Positions 37,161 to 46,779 of a stretch of DNA of 64,000 bases are shown piece after piece (the stretch's first letter is position 1; every line of letters starts with the position of its first letter). The DNA comes from Flavobacteriales bacterium (GTDB taxonomy: Bacteria > Bacteroidota > Bacteroidia > Flavobacteriales_D > Parvicellaceae). Below the pieces are notes generated by a model, which saw nothing but the letters and a program-made list of their open reading frames with translations, made no database searches and was not told where the DNA came from. The stretch is taken from positions 55,029-119,028 of the forward strand of contig JAGYKU010000001.1 of NCBI GenBank assembly GCA_018401455.1, read 5' to 3'. The translations under genes were made by a program, and so were the position numbers.

Positions 37161-38402
37161 TTAATTTCTTTTTGATTTATAATTTAGTACTGAGCAATTT
37201 TCTTTGGTAAACATTTCTTTTGCTACTCTCATCAAATCTTCTCTAGTCACAGAAAGATATTTATTTGCTTCTTGATTGATTAAATCCGCATCGCCCATTA
37301 ATTCATAAAAACACAAACTCATGGCTTTGTTCAAAACGCTCATTTCTCCAAAAACCATAGAACTTTCTACTTTGTTTTTTACTTTCTCCAACTCTCTCTC
37401 AGAAACCAATTCGGTTTGTATTCTTTCAATTACTTCCCAAAATATTTCTTGTGCCTCTTCTAAAGTTACTCCATCTGATGGATTTCCAGAAAAAACAAAA
37501 AGTCCTTCTTCCATACTTCCCGAAACATACGCATGAACGTCACTAAACTTAGGATTTTCCATCACATATTCTTTAAACAATCGAGAAGATTGACCCCTTG
37601 AAAGAATGTCGGAAATTAAATCTGCGGTATAGTAATCTTTGTGATTTCTTGCTGGCATGTGAAAAGCCATATAAATAGCATCGTTAGGAACATCTCTTTC
37701 TACTGTAAGTTCTCTAAATTCATTTTGCTTGGGTTCTCTAGGTAAATTTCTTTCGTACTTAGTTCTCGAGTCAATATTACCAAACCACTTTTCGGATAAA
37801 GATTTTACTTCTTCCAATTCGATATCGCCAGCCACACATAAAATAGCGTTTTGAGGACCGTAATGCTTGTAAAAAAACGCTTTCACATCTTCCATAGTAG
37901 CATCTTCAATATGTTTGATTTCCTTTCCAATAGTTGCCCATTGGTATGGATGCGTTTTGTATGCCAAAGGTCTCAAAAGCAACCAAACATCACCATAAGG
38001 TTGATTCAAATATCTTTGTTTGAACTCTTCAATAACCACGCTTCTTTGCACTTCCAAACTCTTAGGTGTAAAAGCCAGTTGATGCAATCTATCACTATCC
38101 AACCAAAAAGCAGTTTCTAAATTTTGTTTTGGCAAAGTGCTGTAATAATTAGTAATATCATTCGATGTAAATGCGTTACTAGTTCCTCCTGCTAACTGAA
38201 GTGGAGTGTCAAAATTCTCAATATTTACACTTCCACCAAACATCAAATGTTCGAACAAATGAGCAAAACCAGTTTTATTTGGATCTTCATCTCTAGCTCC
38301 TACATCATACAAGATGTTGAAAGCTGCTATCGGTGTGGATTCATCATGGTGATGAATGACTCTCAAGCCATTTTTAAGTGTAAATTTATTGTATCCTATC
38401 AT
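37161..38402 (-). CDS. M16 family zinc peptidase, catalytic subunit
   Basis: A 413-residue M16 peptidase with the inverted zinc motif H-L-F-E-H (in GFAHLFEHLMFGG, near residues 44-52) and the downstream glutamate in VVIEEFKQRY. No signal peptide is seen, so it is likely cytosolic or exported by other means. It is cotranscribed with the non-catalytic partner gene that follows. Confidence 0.88.
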   Translation of the reverse strand: MIGYNKFTLKNGLRVIHHHDESTPIAAFNILYDVGARDEDPNKTGFAHLFEHLMFGGSVNIENFDTPLQLAGGTSNAFTSNDITNYYSTLPKQNLETAFWLDSDRLHQLAFTPKSLEVQRSVVIEEFKQRYLNQPYGDVWLLLRPLAYKTHPYQWATIGKEIKHIEDATMEDVKAFFYKHYGPQNAILCVAGDIELEEVKSLSEKWFGNIDSRTKYERNLPREPKQNEFRELTVERDVPNDAIYMAFHMPARNHKDYYTADLISDILSRGQSSRLFKEYVMENPKFSDVHAYVSGSMEEGLFVFSGNPSDGVTLEEAQEIFWEVIERIQTELVSERELEKVKNKVESSMVFGEMSVLNKAMSLCFYELMGDADLINQEANKYLSVTREDLMRVAKEMFTKENCSVLNYKSKRN

Positions 38403-38422
38403 GTATAATTTCTTGTTTTTAG

Positions 38423-39379
38423 TTAAAATGTAAATCTACTGTTCGCATTGAGAATCAACTCTTTTGCTTCCACATATTCTCTTATTACATCTTCAATTAT
38501 GGTTGCCGCTGGTTTGATTTCCTCAATGATACTTGAAATTTGACCAATTTCCAACTCACCTTCAATTAAATCTCCCTCAAACATTCCTCTTTTAGCCCTT
38601 CCTCTTCCGAGCAATTCTTTTAATTCGTCTATGCTGTTACATTTTGTATAAGCCTCTTCTACCTTTTTGTAAAATTCGTTTTTTATTAATCTCACTGGAG
38701 TGAGTTCCTTCAAAGTGAGTTGCGTATCACCTTCTTTGGCTTTTATTACTTCATTTTTGAATAATTCGTGACTAGAAGCTTCTTCGGATGCTACAAATCG
38801 ACTTCCCATTTGAACGCCTTCTGCTCCTAAAGCCATCACAGCCATCATTCCTTTTCCACAAGCAATTCCTCCAGCTGCAATTACAGGTATTGAAAGTTCA
38901 TTACATACCGTAGGAACCAAAACCATTGTAGTTGTCTCGTCTCTACCGTTATGTCCACCTGCCTCAAAACCTTCCACAACTACTGCATCTACGCCTGCTT
39001 CTTCTGCTTTTTTGGCAAATTTCAAGCTTGAAACCACGTGAACAACAGTAATTCCTTTAGACTTTAAATATTCAGTGTACGTTTTTGGATTTCCTGCTGA
39101 AGTAAAAACAATCGGCACTTCGTATTTTACTATTGTTTCGATATGTTTATCAATATCAGGGTAAATCATAGGTAAATTAACAGCAAAAGGCTTTGTGGTT
39201 GCCATTTGGCATTTTTCAATGTGTAGTTTCAAAACTTCTGGATACATTGAACCAGAACCAATGATTCCTAGACCTCCTGCATTGCTCACAGCACTTGCCA
39301 GTTCCCAACCAGAAGCCCATATCATTCCTCCTTGAATAATCGGATATTTTATTCCCAATAAATTAATTAATCTATTCAT
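38423..39379 (-). CDS. Nitronate monooxygenase / FabK-like flavoprotein
   Basis: A 318-residue FMN-binding TIM-barrel protein, starting at the ATG at 39379 (MNRLINLLGIKYPIIQGGM); the frame extends 16 codons further without homology. Signatures: PIIQGGMIWAS, VVEGFEAGGHNG, VPVIAAGGI-like PVIAAGGIACG and GAEGVQMGSRF. The same fold serves nitronate monooxygenase and the enoyl-ACP reductase FabK, and sequence by eye does not separate them. It follows the M16 pair divergently from the repeat array. Confidence 0.8.
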   Translation of the reverse strand: MNRLINLLGIKYPIIQGGMIWASGWELASAVSNAGGLGIIGSGSMYPEVLKLHIEKCQMATTKPFAVNLPMIYPDIDKHIETIVKYEVPIVFTSAGNPKTYTEYLKSKGITVVHVVSSLKFAKKAEEAGVDAVVVEGFEAGGHNGRDETTTMVLVPTVCNELSIPVIAAGGIACGKGMMAVMALGAEGVQMGSRFVASEEASSHELFKNEVIKAKEGDTQLTLKELTPVRLIKNEFYKKVEEAYTKCNSIDELKELLGRGRAKRGMFEGDLIEGELEIGQISSIIEEIKPAATIIEDVIREYVEAKELILNANSRFTF

Positions 39380-39523
39380 TTTTGAGTTTAATTTGTGATT
39401 TAAAAATATTAAAATTGTGCAATACAATTTATTATTAATCTTGAAAAGATTATAAAATGTAAAGTTAGTATTTAATTGGAAACATTGTCTTTTTTATTCG
39501 ATTAACTTTAGAACTCGATTCTT

Positions 39524-40212
39524 TGTTAATTTTTTGCCACGAATGCACGAATGAATTGCAAAATGTGTTTGTGACTAATCGTATTATATAACTTTAATCT
39601 TTGTGATTGATATTACTCTTTATTTGTTAGTTTTTGCCACGAATGCACGAATGAATTGCAAAATGTGTTTGTGACTAATCGTATTATATAACTTTAATCT
39701 TTGTGATTGATATTACTTTTTTTTTGTTAGTTTTTTGCCACGAATGCACGAATGAATTGCAAAATGTGTTTGTGACTAATCGTATTATATAACTTTAATC
39801 TTTGTGATTGATATTACTCTTTATTTGTTAGTTTTTGCCACGAATGCACGAATGAATTGCAAAATGTGTTTGTGACTAATCGTATTATATAACTTTAATC
39901 TTTGTGATTGATATTACTCTTTATTTGTTAGTTTTGCCACGAATGCAATGAATGAATTGCAAAATGTGTTTGTATCAATCGTATTATATAACTTTAATCT
40001 TTTGTGATTGATATTACTTTTTTTGTTAGTTTTTTGCCACGAATGTAATGAATGAATTGCAAAATGTGTTTGTGACTAATCGTATTATATAACTTGTCTT
40101 TGTGATTGATATTACTCTTTATTTGTTAGTTTTTACACTTAATGCACGAATGAATTGACAAATGTGTTTGTGATTACTCGTGTTTTAAAACTTTAACCTT
40201 ACTCATTCTTAC
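39524..40212 (+). repeat. Tandem array of seven ~100-bp repeats
   Basis: The start of the unit (GCCACGAATGCACGAATG) recurs at 39536, 39636, 39737, 39837, 39936 and 40036, with a degenerate seventh at 40135, a period of 99-101 bp. The first four units are almost identical; units five to seven carry small indels and substitutions. No ORF crosses the array. It occupies the 930-bp space between the divergent flavoprotein gene and the ECF sigma gene. Each unit contains TTTG and, 23 nt later, TAATCTTTG, which resembles a promoter with one extra base. Confidence 0.95.
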
Positions 40213-40309
40213 GTTGTTTTAAATTGTAAATGAAAAAAAATCTAAAATATTTTCACAAAAAAAGGGTTACCTTTATAAATTGATGACATAAAGAGGGAAA
40301 TGAAGTATT

Positions 40310-40867
40310 ATGAAAGATTCAGAAATTATAAAATTAATTAGGCTCGGTAAAAACGAGAAACCTATAAAATTCTTATACAAAGAGTTTCCCAAAATCAAAT
40401 CTCTTATTCTCAAAAGTGGAGGTTCATCCGAATTGGCTGAAGAAATTTTTAATGACAGTTTGGTATTGCTTATTGAAAAATTGCAAAATCCAACATTTGA
40501 ATTGTCATCAAAACTCACCTCATATCTTTATGGTATCAACAGGTTTTTGCTAAAAAATGAATTACGTAAATTAAATAAATCTAATAATGATTTAGAATGG
40601 AAAGATACCCTCATTATTTCGAATGAAGATTTGGAATATGATTTTGACAAGGAGCAACAATTATCCTTAATGGAGAAAATTTTGGAACAAATTTCTGATA
40701 AGTGTAAAGAAATTTTAAGAATGTTTTATTTCCAAAAGGAAAAAATGGAAAATATTGCTTCTACTTTGAATTTTTCAAGTGTTAACTCAGCCAAAACACA
40801 AAAATATAAGTGTTTGGAAAAAGCCTCTAAAATGGCCAATGAAATGTTAACCCATCAAAATCTTTAA
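40310..40867 (+). CDS. ECF sigma factor
   Basis: A 185-residue sigma-70 family factor with region 2 (about residues 15-80, including ELAEEIFNDSLVLL and LTSYLYGI) and region 4 (about 115-180, with ISDKCKEILRMFYFQKEKME). It belongs to the divergent Bacteroidota ECF types. It starts 12 bp before the large anti-sigma-like gene and sits directly downstream of the tandem array. Confidence 0.85.
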   Translation: MKDSEIIKLIRLGKNEKPIKFLYKEFPKIKSLILKSGGSSELAEEIFNDSLVLLIEKLQNPTFELSSKLTSYLYGINRFLLKNELRKLNKSNNDLEWKDTLIISNEDLEYDFDKEQQLSLMEKILEQISDKCKEILRMFYFQKEKMENIASTLNFSSVNSAKTQKYKCLEKASKMANEMLTHQNL

Positions 40868-40879
40868 TCCATAGAAATC

Positions 40880-43672
40880 ATGAGAAACGAATTACAACAT
40901 ATAGAAAAAATTGAACTTTACATCACTGGTAAACTCAATAAAGAAGAAGTGATAGCATTTGAAAATGAAATCGCTCAAAATCCTACTCTTGCAAAGGATG
41001 TAGCCAACCAAAAATTAATACAACAAGCAGCTGTTCGAAAAGCAATAAGAGCAGATGTAATGAAATTCGGTGCTGGAGGCACTTCTGGATTTTCTTGGGG
41101 AAAAATTTTAGGAGGTTCTTTTGGTGTAATAGTAGTTTTGTTAGCCTCGCTATGGTATTTTAATTCCACTCCAAAAGAAACGGACGAAAACACTATCAAT
41201 TTACTTTCTTATAAAAAAAGTACCATAACTCATAAATTTCCTATAACAAATCAGGATACTCTTTTGGTTACTACTACTACTACCACAGAACTAGATGAAG
41301 ATACTTTGCAACCTAAAAACAATGCAAACACATCAAAAAATAATTCAACTCCGAAAAAAATCAGTTATTCAGAAGATACAGAATGTGGCGGTTTGAAAAC
41401 ATGGTTAAAACCAGATGTTCAGGAATTTAAAATTGATCCAAAAAAAGGGAAAACAATTGAAGGGAATGACGGAACATTAGTAATCGTTCCAACTGATGCT
41501 TTTATTAATGATGAAGGAAATTTGGTTGATTCTGAAGTCACTTTAGAATTGGTAGAAGCGTTGAAAGTTTCTGATATGTTGGCATATAATCTTACCACAA
41601 TGAACAATAAAAATATGCTTCAAACAGGCGGAATGATATATGTGCAACCTTATGCAAATGGTGAAAAAGTGAATATCAATCCCGAAAGACCGCTTTACAT
41701 CGAAATTCCAACTGATGAATACAATCCAGATATGATGGCTTGGAAAGGTGAAACCAACGAAGAAGGAAATATCAATTGGGTGGAACCACAACCACTGAAA
41801 AAATACTTAACCAAAGTAGATTTTGAAAACCTAGATTTTATTCCAAATGGATTTGATGAAGCCGTTGCTGCTGGACTTCCATTTAAAAATCATACTACTA
41901 ATTCAAAATTTTTGGTGGATAGTTTGTATTATAGTTTGGGCGTGGAAATTACAGAAGAGAAAATACTAATAGACTCATTAGTTGGAGATAATAATAATAT
42001 TATAGCCTTAGACGACAATAACCAAAGAATAATGAGTAGTGGAGGAACTAATTCAAATTTTACTTTCAGAGAATGGTTGGAATTATGGTTTGGAAAGAAA
42101 TACTTGAATGGTAAAACACAATTATATGGAAGAGTTCAAAATGAATTTGGTCAAACACCAAAAGGGGCCTCAATTTATATCTATCAAAATGGATTCGTTA
42201 ATAAAAAGGATATAACAACAGATGATCGTGGTTATTTTAGTTTTAACAAATTGGAGGCTGGTGATTTTAGAATTCAAGTAATCAAAAGTGGCTGTGATTA
42301 TTTTATGTCTGAAAATTTCACCTCTAATGGTGAAGATGTAATTAAATTATCCAAACCTCTGACATTAAAGACCTCATCTTTAAATTTAACAAGTTCAAAA
42401 GTACCTATGAACAAAATTGAAAATATAAATTATGATGAAGAAAAACTTAAACAACTTGATTCTAATAATAAAACTTCTTGTTACATAAACCCTTTAAGTG
42501 TGAAGACCATCAAATCGGAAGCATTTGCTAATAGTTTTTTGGCTACTAAAGAATTTGAACAACGCATTAAGATATTACATCAAATGCCAAATGCTCAAGA
42601 ATTATTTGAACTCTATGTCAACAATCTAGGAAAAGACCTTTATATAGTTGATGCTATGGTGGCTCAAAAACTAAAAGGTGCGGAAAAAACTTACTTTGAA
42701 AATTTCGCAAAAGAAAAATTAACCAATGTAAAAGATGCTAATATTTACCAAGAGCAACTGTCGAAGTATTACAATGAAAAGAAAAAAGAGAATATTGAAA
42801 CTCAACAAAAAATTCATCAAACTTATGCTAAAAAAAGTAAAGAAGACTTGATGAAATATCAAAGTCAAATGAAGCAGTTGGTAGCTGATTACAATCAAAT
42901 TACGGCTTCAAATGCACCCAATAATACGAATTGGTCATCTTTCGGTTCGAAAGTAAACTTACCTGTAAAATCTAAAGAAATTCCCCAAAGCAATGTTGTT
43001 ACCGCTCCAAGAACTTATGCTACTACATGGTTCTCGGCTGGATGGATGAATATTGATGCTTATTTAAAATTGATTAATGACAATCCTAAAGAAGTAACGG
43101 TAGATGTAAAAGGTAAAAAGGGAGCAAAAGTGTATCAATTTTTGAATACACTCAAAACAATTGTTCCTATAACCATTATCGGGACGATTGGAAGTATCAA
43201 ATTTCCTAAAAAAGGAACAACAGACGCTTCTGTAATGAGTAATACTTACGCTATTGGTATAGCCAAAAATAATGGTAAATTATTCTATGGTTCCAAAAAA
43301 TACAATCCATACTCTTTAGACCAATTTGATATGGAATGGAAAGAAGTAAGTGCTGAAGAGTTAAAGAATAATCTCAAAAAATTAGATGGTCCAGCTGCAC
43401 CATTATTGAAAGAAATAGAGGCGCAAGAAAAATTTATTCAAAAGCAATTGGAAATCAAAGCCCAAAAAGAAGCGTTGAAGAAAGAAATGGATAGTTTGCA
43501 AGTGAAATTGGATAAAGAACTGATGAAATTAACAGCAGAGAAAAACTATATCCAGTCTTTGGAAAGGGTTATTAATGAGTGTGGGGTTTCATCTAGTAAT
43601 AATTCAATTAACAAAGAATCGAATACAGAAGAAACAAAACCTCAAACTGAATTTAAAGTTATAGATTGGTGA
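40880..43672 (+). CDS. Large anti-sigma-like membrane protein
   Basis: A 930-residue protein. Residues 1-70 look like a cytosolic anti-sigma module (IEKIELYITGKLNKEEV). One membrane helix follows (about 75-94), then a very long periplasmic part. That part includes a carboxypeptidase-regulatory-like beta domain near residues 413-475 (GRVQNEFGQTPKGASIYIYQ) and a C-terminal coiled coil (about 845-900). Classical anti-sigma proteins are 150-350 residues, so the extracytoplasmic part is exceptional and could itself be the sensor. Translation probably coupled with the sigma gene. Confidence 0.7.
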   Translation: MRNELQHIEKIELYITGKLNKEEVIAFENEIAQNPTLAKDVANQKLIQQAAVRKAIRADVMKFGAGGTSGFSWGKILGGSFGVIVVLLASLWYFNSTPKETDENTINLLSYKKSTITHKFPITNQDTLLVTTTTTTELDEDTLQPKNNANTSKNNSTPKKISYSEDTECGGLKTWLKPDVQEFKIDPKKGKTIEGNDGTLVIVPTDAFINDEGNLVDSEVTLELVEALKVSDMLAYNLTTMNNKNMLQTGGMIYVQPYANGEKVNINPERPLYIEIPTDEYNPDMMAWKGETNEEGNINWVEPQPLKKYLTKVDFENLDFIPNGFDEAVAAGLPFKNHTTNSKFLVDSLYYSLGVEITEEKILIDSLVGDNNNIIALDDNNQRIMSSGGTNSNFTFREWLELWFGKKYLNGKTQLYGRVQNEFGQTPKGASIYIYQNGFVNKKDITTDDRGYFSFNKLEAGDFRIQVIKSGCDYFMSENFTSNGEDVIKLSKPLTLKTSSLNLTSSKVPMNKIENINYDEEKLKQLDSNNKTSCYINPLSVKTIKSEAFANSFLATKEFEQRIKILHQMPNAQELFELYVNNLGKDLYIVDAMVAQKLKGAEKTYFENFAKEKLTNVKDANIYQEQLSKYYNEKKKENIETQQKIHQTYAKKSKEDLMKYQSQMKQLVADYNQITASNAPNNTNWSSFGSKVNLPVKSKEIPQSNVVTAPRTYATTWFSAGWMNIDAYLKLINDNPKEVTVDVKGKKGAKVYQFLNTLKTIVPITIIGTIGSIKFPKKGTTDASVMSNTYAIGIAKNNGKLFYGSKKYNPYSLDQFDMEWKEVSAEELKNNLKKLDGPAAPLLKEIEAQEKFIQKQLEIKAQKEALKKEMDSLQVKLDKELMKLTAEKNYIQSLERVINECGVSSSNNSINKESNTEETKPQTEFKVIDW

Positions 43673-43720
43673 AAATTAAAATAAAATTCATACCTTTCAT
43701 TTTAATAAGTTTTTAAGAAA

Positions 43721-44119
43721 ATGAAGTTTGTTATCTCAATATTATTTTTTCTAATATCTGAAATATGCATTTCTCAGAAAGATTCCACTTATATTAGTGA
43801 TGAGATAATATTTGACACTCCAGAAATACAAGCAGAATTTCCGGGAGGAATACAAAAAATGTATGAGTACTTGAGTAAAAACTTACAATTACCAACTAAT
43901 TTTAAAACAGATAATTACTATGGGAGATGTTATTTGAGATTTACAATAGATGAAGTAGGTGGTGTAGATGATATTGTTATCTTAAAAAGTGTTTCCAAAG
44001 AAATTGACAGTATTTGCTATCAAGCGGTTTGTTTTATGCCCAACTGGACTCCTGCAAAAATGGGAAACAAACCTGTAAAAAGTTCTTTTACAATTCCTAT
44101 TCAAATTCATTTTAGATAA
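43721..44119 (+). CDS. Secreted TonB C-terminal-domain protein
   Basis: A 132-residue protein with a signal peptide (about 1-18) followed by a TonB C-terminal domain. PEIQAEFPGGIQKMYEYLSK, then GRCYLRFTIDEVGGVDDIVI and MPNWTPAKMGNKPVKSSFTI are the typical Bacteroidota pattern. It lacks the membrane anchor and proline-rich spacer of a full TonB. It is the third gene of the sigma/anti-sigma unit, so it may act in signalling, not iron transport. Confidence 0.75.
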   Translation: MKFVISILFFLISEICISQKDSTYISDEIIFDTPEIQAEFPGGIQKMYEYLSKNLQLPTNFKTDNYYGRCYLRFTIDEVGGVDDIVILKSVSKEIDSICYQAVCFMPNWTPAKMGNKPVKSSFTIPIQIHFR

Positions 44120-44260
44120 TATCATAGTGTATTTTCTGCAGATAAACCCAAAGAAAATATCGGAAGATATGGAAAGATTTGAAATCAATTTTGTAAATTA
44201 GATTTCTTCATTTCAAAAATCAAACACTAAACTCCGAACTTTCAAAAAAAAAGATATCTC

Positions 44261-44299
44261 CTCCGAAATTTCGGAGCGTGCATCACTAACAATATGCAC
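44261..44299. repeat. Two adjacent palindromes
   Basis: CTCCGAAATTTCGGAG (44261-44276) is a perfect 16-bp palindrome. It is followed at once by GTGCAT / ATGCAC arms (44278-44283 and 44294-44299). They lie in the 230-bp space between convergent genes and lack a T-run, so they are not standard terminators. Confidence 0.5.
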
Positions 44300-44349
44300 T
44301 CCAGTCGATATGACAAGTCAAACAAACACCAAACTTTTAAAAGTGTAGC

Positions 44350-45606
44350 CTATTCCTCTTCATCACTATAAGGCAACTCGAGTGCTTTTACAGTTTGAAT
44401 GGCATTTCCTGCAATTCCTTTTATTGAGCCATACATATCGATGGTATTGGTAACGACTTTATCGATTTGTTTTTCTCTTTGTTTCCAAATTCTTTGCATC
44501 GACCTTTTTTCGCTTTCTAAGTCATTTTTCATTTGTGAAAAGCCTTCTACAATTGCTTCTACTTGCATTCTAAAAGTATTGCTGGTCAAGAAATCATAGA
44601 GCATGTGCATTTTGTCTCCTTTATTTTCTTGTGAAATCACAGCATTGCTCAATTGCACAATGGTTTCACGAAGTACTGCGCAAAGTCCTTTAAATTCTTC
44701 ATAATTACAAATCCAAATCCCTTCTTTCAGTCCCATTCTTTCCATATCGGAGGGCATAACTTCTGTTACCAAAACGCCAATATTCGCTCCTTTGTCTCTG
44801 ATGTCATTTTTAAATTTTTCAATCCACGAAGGTTGAAAATCTTTGGTTCGCTTACTTTCGTAATAGATAGAACCGCAGTTTTGCATAGTTCTGGTATTCA
44901 CAATTTGAATACAATCGCCACCACGAGCTCCTTTTTTAATTTCATCAATAGTATCTAGCGGAAATTGTTGCATCAACCACTCTTCTATGGCCAATTCTAA
45001 AACTTCACCTTGCATTTGCATAGAGCCTTGTTCTTGTTTGCGTTTCATTTCCTCAGTGAGTTTCTTCTGATCTTCGAGTTGTTTTTGAAGTTCTTTGAAT
45101 TTCAACTCATTTTTGTCTTCGATAGATTTGGTGATTTTCTCCCTTTCTTGAAGAAGTGTTTCGCTTATTTTTTTCTCTGCTTCCGCTTGAAGACTTTCGT
45201 GCATTTCACTTTTTTCACGTTTCAGTCTTTCAATTTCCGCTTTGCTTTTGTTGAGTTCCTTGATTTGCTCAGATTTTTCGTTGAGTTCTTTTTGCAACGA
45301 GAGAAACTGCTCGTCTTGTTCTTCTTTGAGTTTCTTTTTTAAATCCTCTTCGAGTTCTTTTTTACTTTCTTTTAGTTCTTTCTCCAAACGCTCTTTAAAC
45401 AATTTATTTTCTTGTTTTTTTTGATTTTCGAATGCTTCTTTGGCTAGATTAAGTGTTTCAAACTCTTTTTCAAACTTATTTTTTTCAGCCGCTAACTCAG
45501 ATTGATATTTTTGTTTGATTTCTGCTTCCAGTTGTTGCGCCAAAATATCTTGAACATCAATAGATGTATTGCAGTTGGGACATTTTATTTGAGTTTCGTT
45601 TTTCAT
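44350..45606 (-). CDS. DUF2130 coiled-coil protein
   Basis: A 418-residue protein. The N-terminus has a CPNC knuckle (C9, C12), then a long charged coiled coil (about 30-200), then the DUF2130 domain (about 200-400), with GARGGDCIQIVNTRTMQNCG and IYYESKRTKDFQPSWIEKFK. The ...ESK core is nuclease-like (PD-(D/E)xK style). The role of the family is not established. It ends just beyond the twin palindromes. Confidence 0.85.
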   Translation of the reverse strand: MKNETQIKCPNCNTSIDVQDILAQQLEAEIKQKYQSELAAEKNKFEKEFETLNLAKEAFENQKKQENKLFKERLEKELKESKKELEEDLKKKLKEEQDEQFLSLQKELNEKSEQIKELNKSKAEIERLKREKSEMHESLQAEAEKKISETLLQEREKITKSIEDKNELKFKELQKQLEDQKKLTEEMKRKQEQGSMQMQGEVLELAIEEWLMQQFPLDTIDEIKKGARGGDCIQIVNTRTMQNCGSIYYESKRTKDFQPSWIEKFKNDIRDKGANIGVLVTEVMPSDMERMGLKEGIWICNYEEFKGLCAVLRETIVQLSNAVISQENKGDKMHMLYDFLTSNTFRMQVEAIVEGFSQMKNDLESEKRSMQRIWKQREKQIDKVVTNTIDMYGSIKGIAGNAIQTVKALELPYSDEEE

Positions 45607-45798
45607 TTTTTGAATTACTTTTCTTTCAATTTTAATGTAAATATAAATAAAATATTTTCCTTGAAGAAGTTTATTTTAATAGGTTGGAATGTTAAGAAAT
45701 TATAAAATATATAGTTTTCTAAAAAATAGTTTACGTGTAAAGCAACTTTTTCGAATATTATTTGTTACTTAGATGAATTCTAAATAAAAAGGATAGAT

Positions 45799-46656
45799 AT
45801 GAGACAGTTAAAGATAGAAAAAAGCATCACCAATCGAAGCGCGATATCTTTCAATAAATACTTATTTGATGTAAGTCAAATTGAAATGATATCTCCTCAA
45901 GAAGAATTCGATTTGGCTGCTAAGATTAGAGAAGGGGATACAAAAGCACTGGATAAATTAGTGAAATCTAATTTACGTTTTGTGATTTCTGTTGCCAAAC
46001 AATACCAAAATTTTGGAGTAAATATACAAGACCTTGTTAATGAAGGAAATATAGGGCTAATAAAAGCAGCTCAAAAATTTGACGAAACAAGAGGGTTTAA
46101 GTTTATCTCTTATGCAGTATGGTGGATCAGACAAATGATTCAAAAAGCCATCAACGATCAAGGTAAAATTGTAAGATTGCCTTCTAATAAGTCTGGTTTG
46201 TTGATGAGAATTAGCAAAGCTGAAGATACTTTTATGCAATTGAACCAGAGATTACCTGATGCAGAAGAACTAGCAGAAATGTTGGACGTAAGTGAAAAAG
46301 AAATTAACGAGACGTATGCTAGTAAATTTTCACAATATGATTTGGATGCACCCATCACAGATGATGATTCAACTTCAAGAATGGAAAAATTCGATAGCCA
46401 AGAAGATTCATTAACAGAAGATAACCTTACAAAGTCATCTCTAAAAATTGATATTTCAAGAATGTTGGATAAGTTGACACCAAGAGAGCAAAGAATTATT
46501 CAAGATTATTATGGTATTGGTGTAAGACGAAGCAAAACAATTGCAGAAATTAGTGCTGAAATTGGAATGTCTAGAGAAAGCATCAGAAAAATTAGAAACA
46601 AAGCGATTGCAAGATTGAAATCTAACGATATTGAACATCTTAAAGAATATTTTTAG
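45799..46656 (+). CDS. rpoD: RNA polymerase primary sigma factor RpoD (short Bacteroidota type)
   Basis: A 285-residue sigma-70 protein without the long N-terminal region 1.1, as usual for this phylum. Region 2 (NLRFVISVAKQYQNFG...LVNEGNIGLIKAAQKFDE) and the -10-recognition segment FISYAVWWIRQMIQKAI are intact. Region 4 has the helix-turn-helix TIAEISAEIGMSRESIRKI. It is the sigma factor expected to read the TAnnTTTG promoters listed here. Confidence 0.93.
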   Translation: MRQLKIEKSITNRSAISFNKYLFDVSQIEMISPQEEFDLAAKIREGDTKALDKLVKSNLRFVISVAKQYQNFGVNIQDLVNEGNIGLIKAAQKFDETRGFKFISYAVWWIRQMIQKAINDQGKIVRLPSNKSGLLMRISKAEDTFMQLNQRLPDAEELAEMLDVSEKEINETYASKFSQYDLDAPITDDDSTSRMEKFDSQEDSLTEDNLTKSSLKIDISRMLDKLTPREQRIIQDYYGIGVRRSKTIAEISAEIGMSRESIRKIRNKAIARLKSNDIEHLKEYF

Positions 46657-46690
46657 AAAATAAATAAATTTTAAATTTCATCTAAATTAG

Positions 46691-46698
46691 TATCTTTG
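46691..46698 (+). promoter_or_regulatory. -7 promoter element before the S46 peptidase gene
   Basis: TATCTTTG at 46691-46698 fits the consensus exactly. A terminator-like hairpin follows 13 nt later, so transcripts from here would meet it before reaching the ATG at 46780. Confidence 0.45.
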
Positions 46699-46711
46699 TA
46701 AAAGAAGATTT

Positions 46712-46740
46712 GAAAAAAGCACCTTTAAAGTGCTTTTTTC
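46712..46740 (+). terminator. Terminator after rpoD
   Basis: Stem GAAAAAAGCAC / GTGCTTTTTTC with a 7-nt loop and a run of T's. It ends the rpoD transcript; it also lies downstream of the -7 element at 46691, so an attenuator role is possible. Confidence 0.75.
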
Positions 46741-46779
46741 GTTTTTAGAAATGTTTTAAAACCATACAAAATATATTAA

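Noticed and set aside
39524..40212. The tandem array as a CRISPR
   Set aside because: Units follow one another without variable spacers, the period is 100 bp, and no cas genes are nearby.
44399..45424. ORFs antisense to the DUF2130 gene
   Set aside because: Phe/Ser/Leu-rich shadows of the lysine/glutamate-rich coiled coil on the opposite strand.
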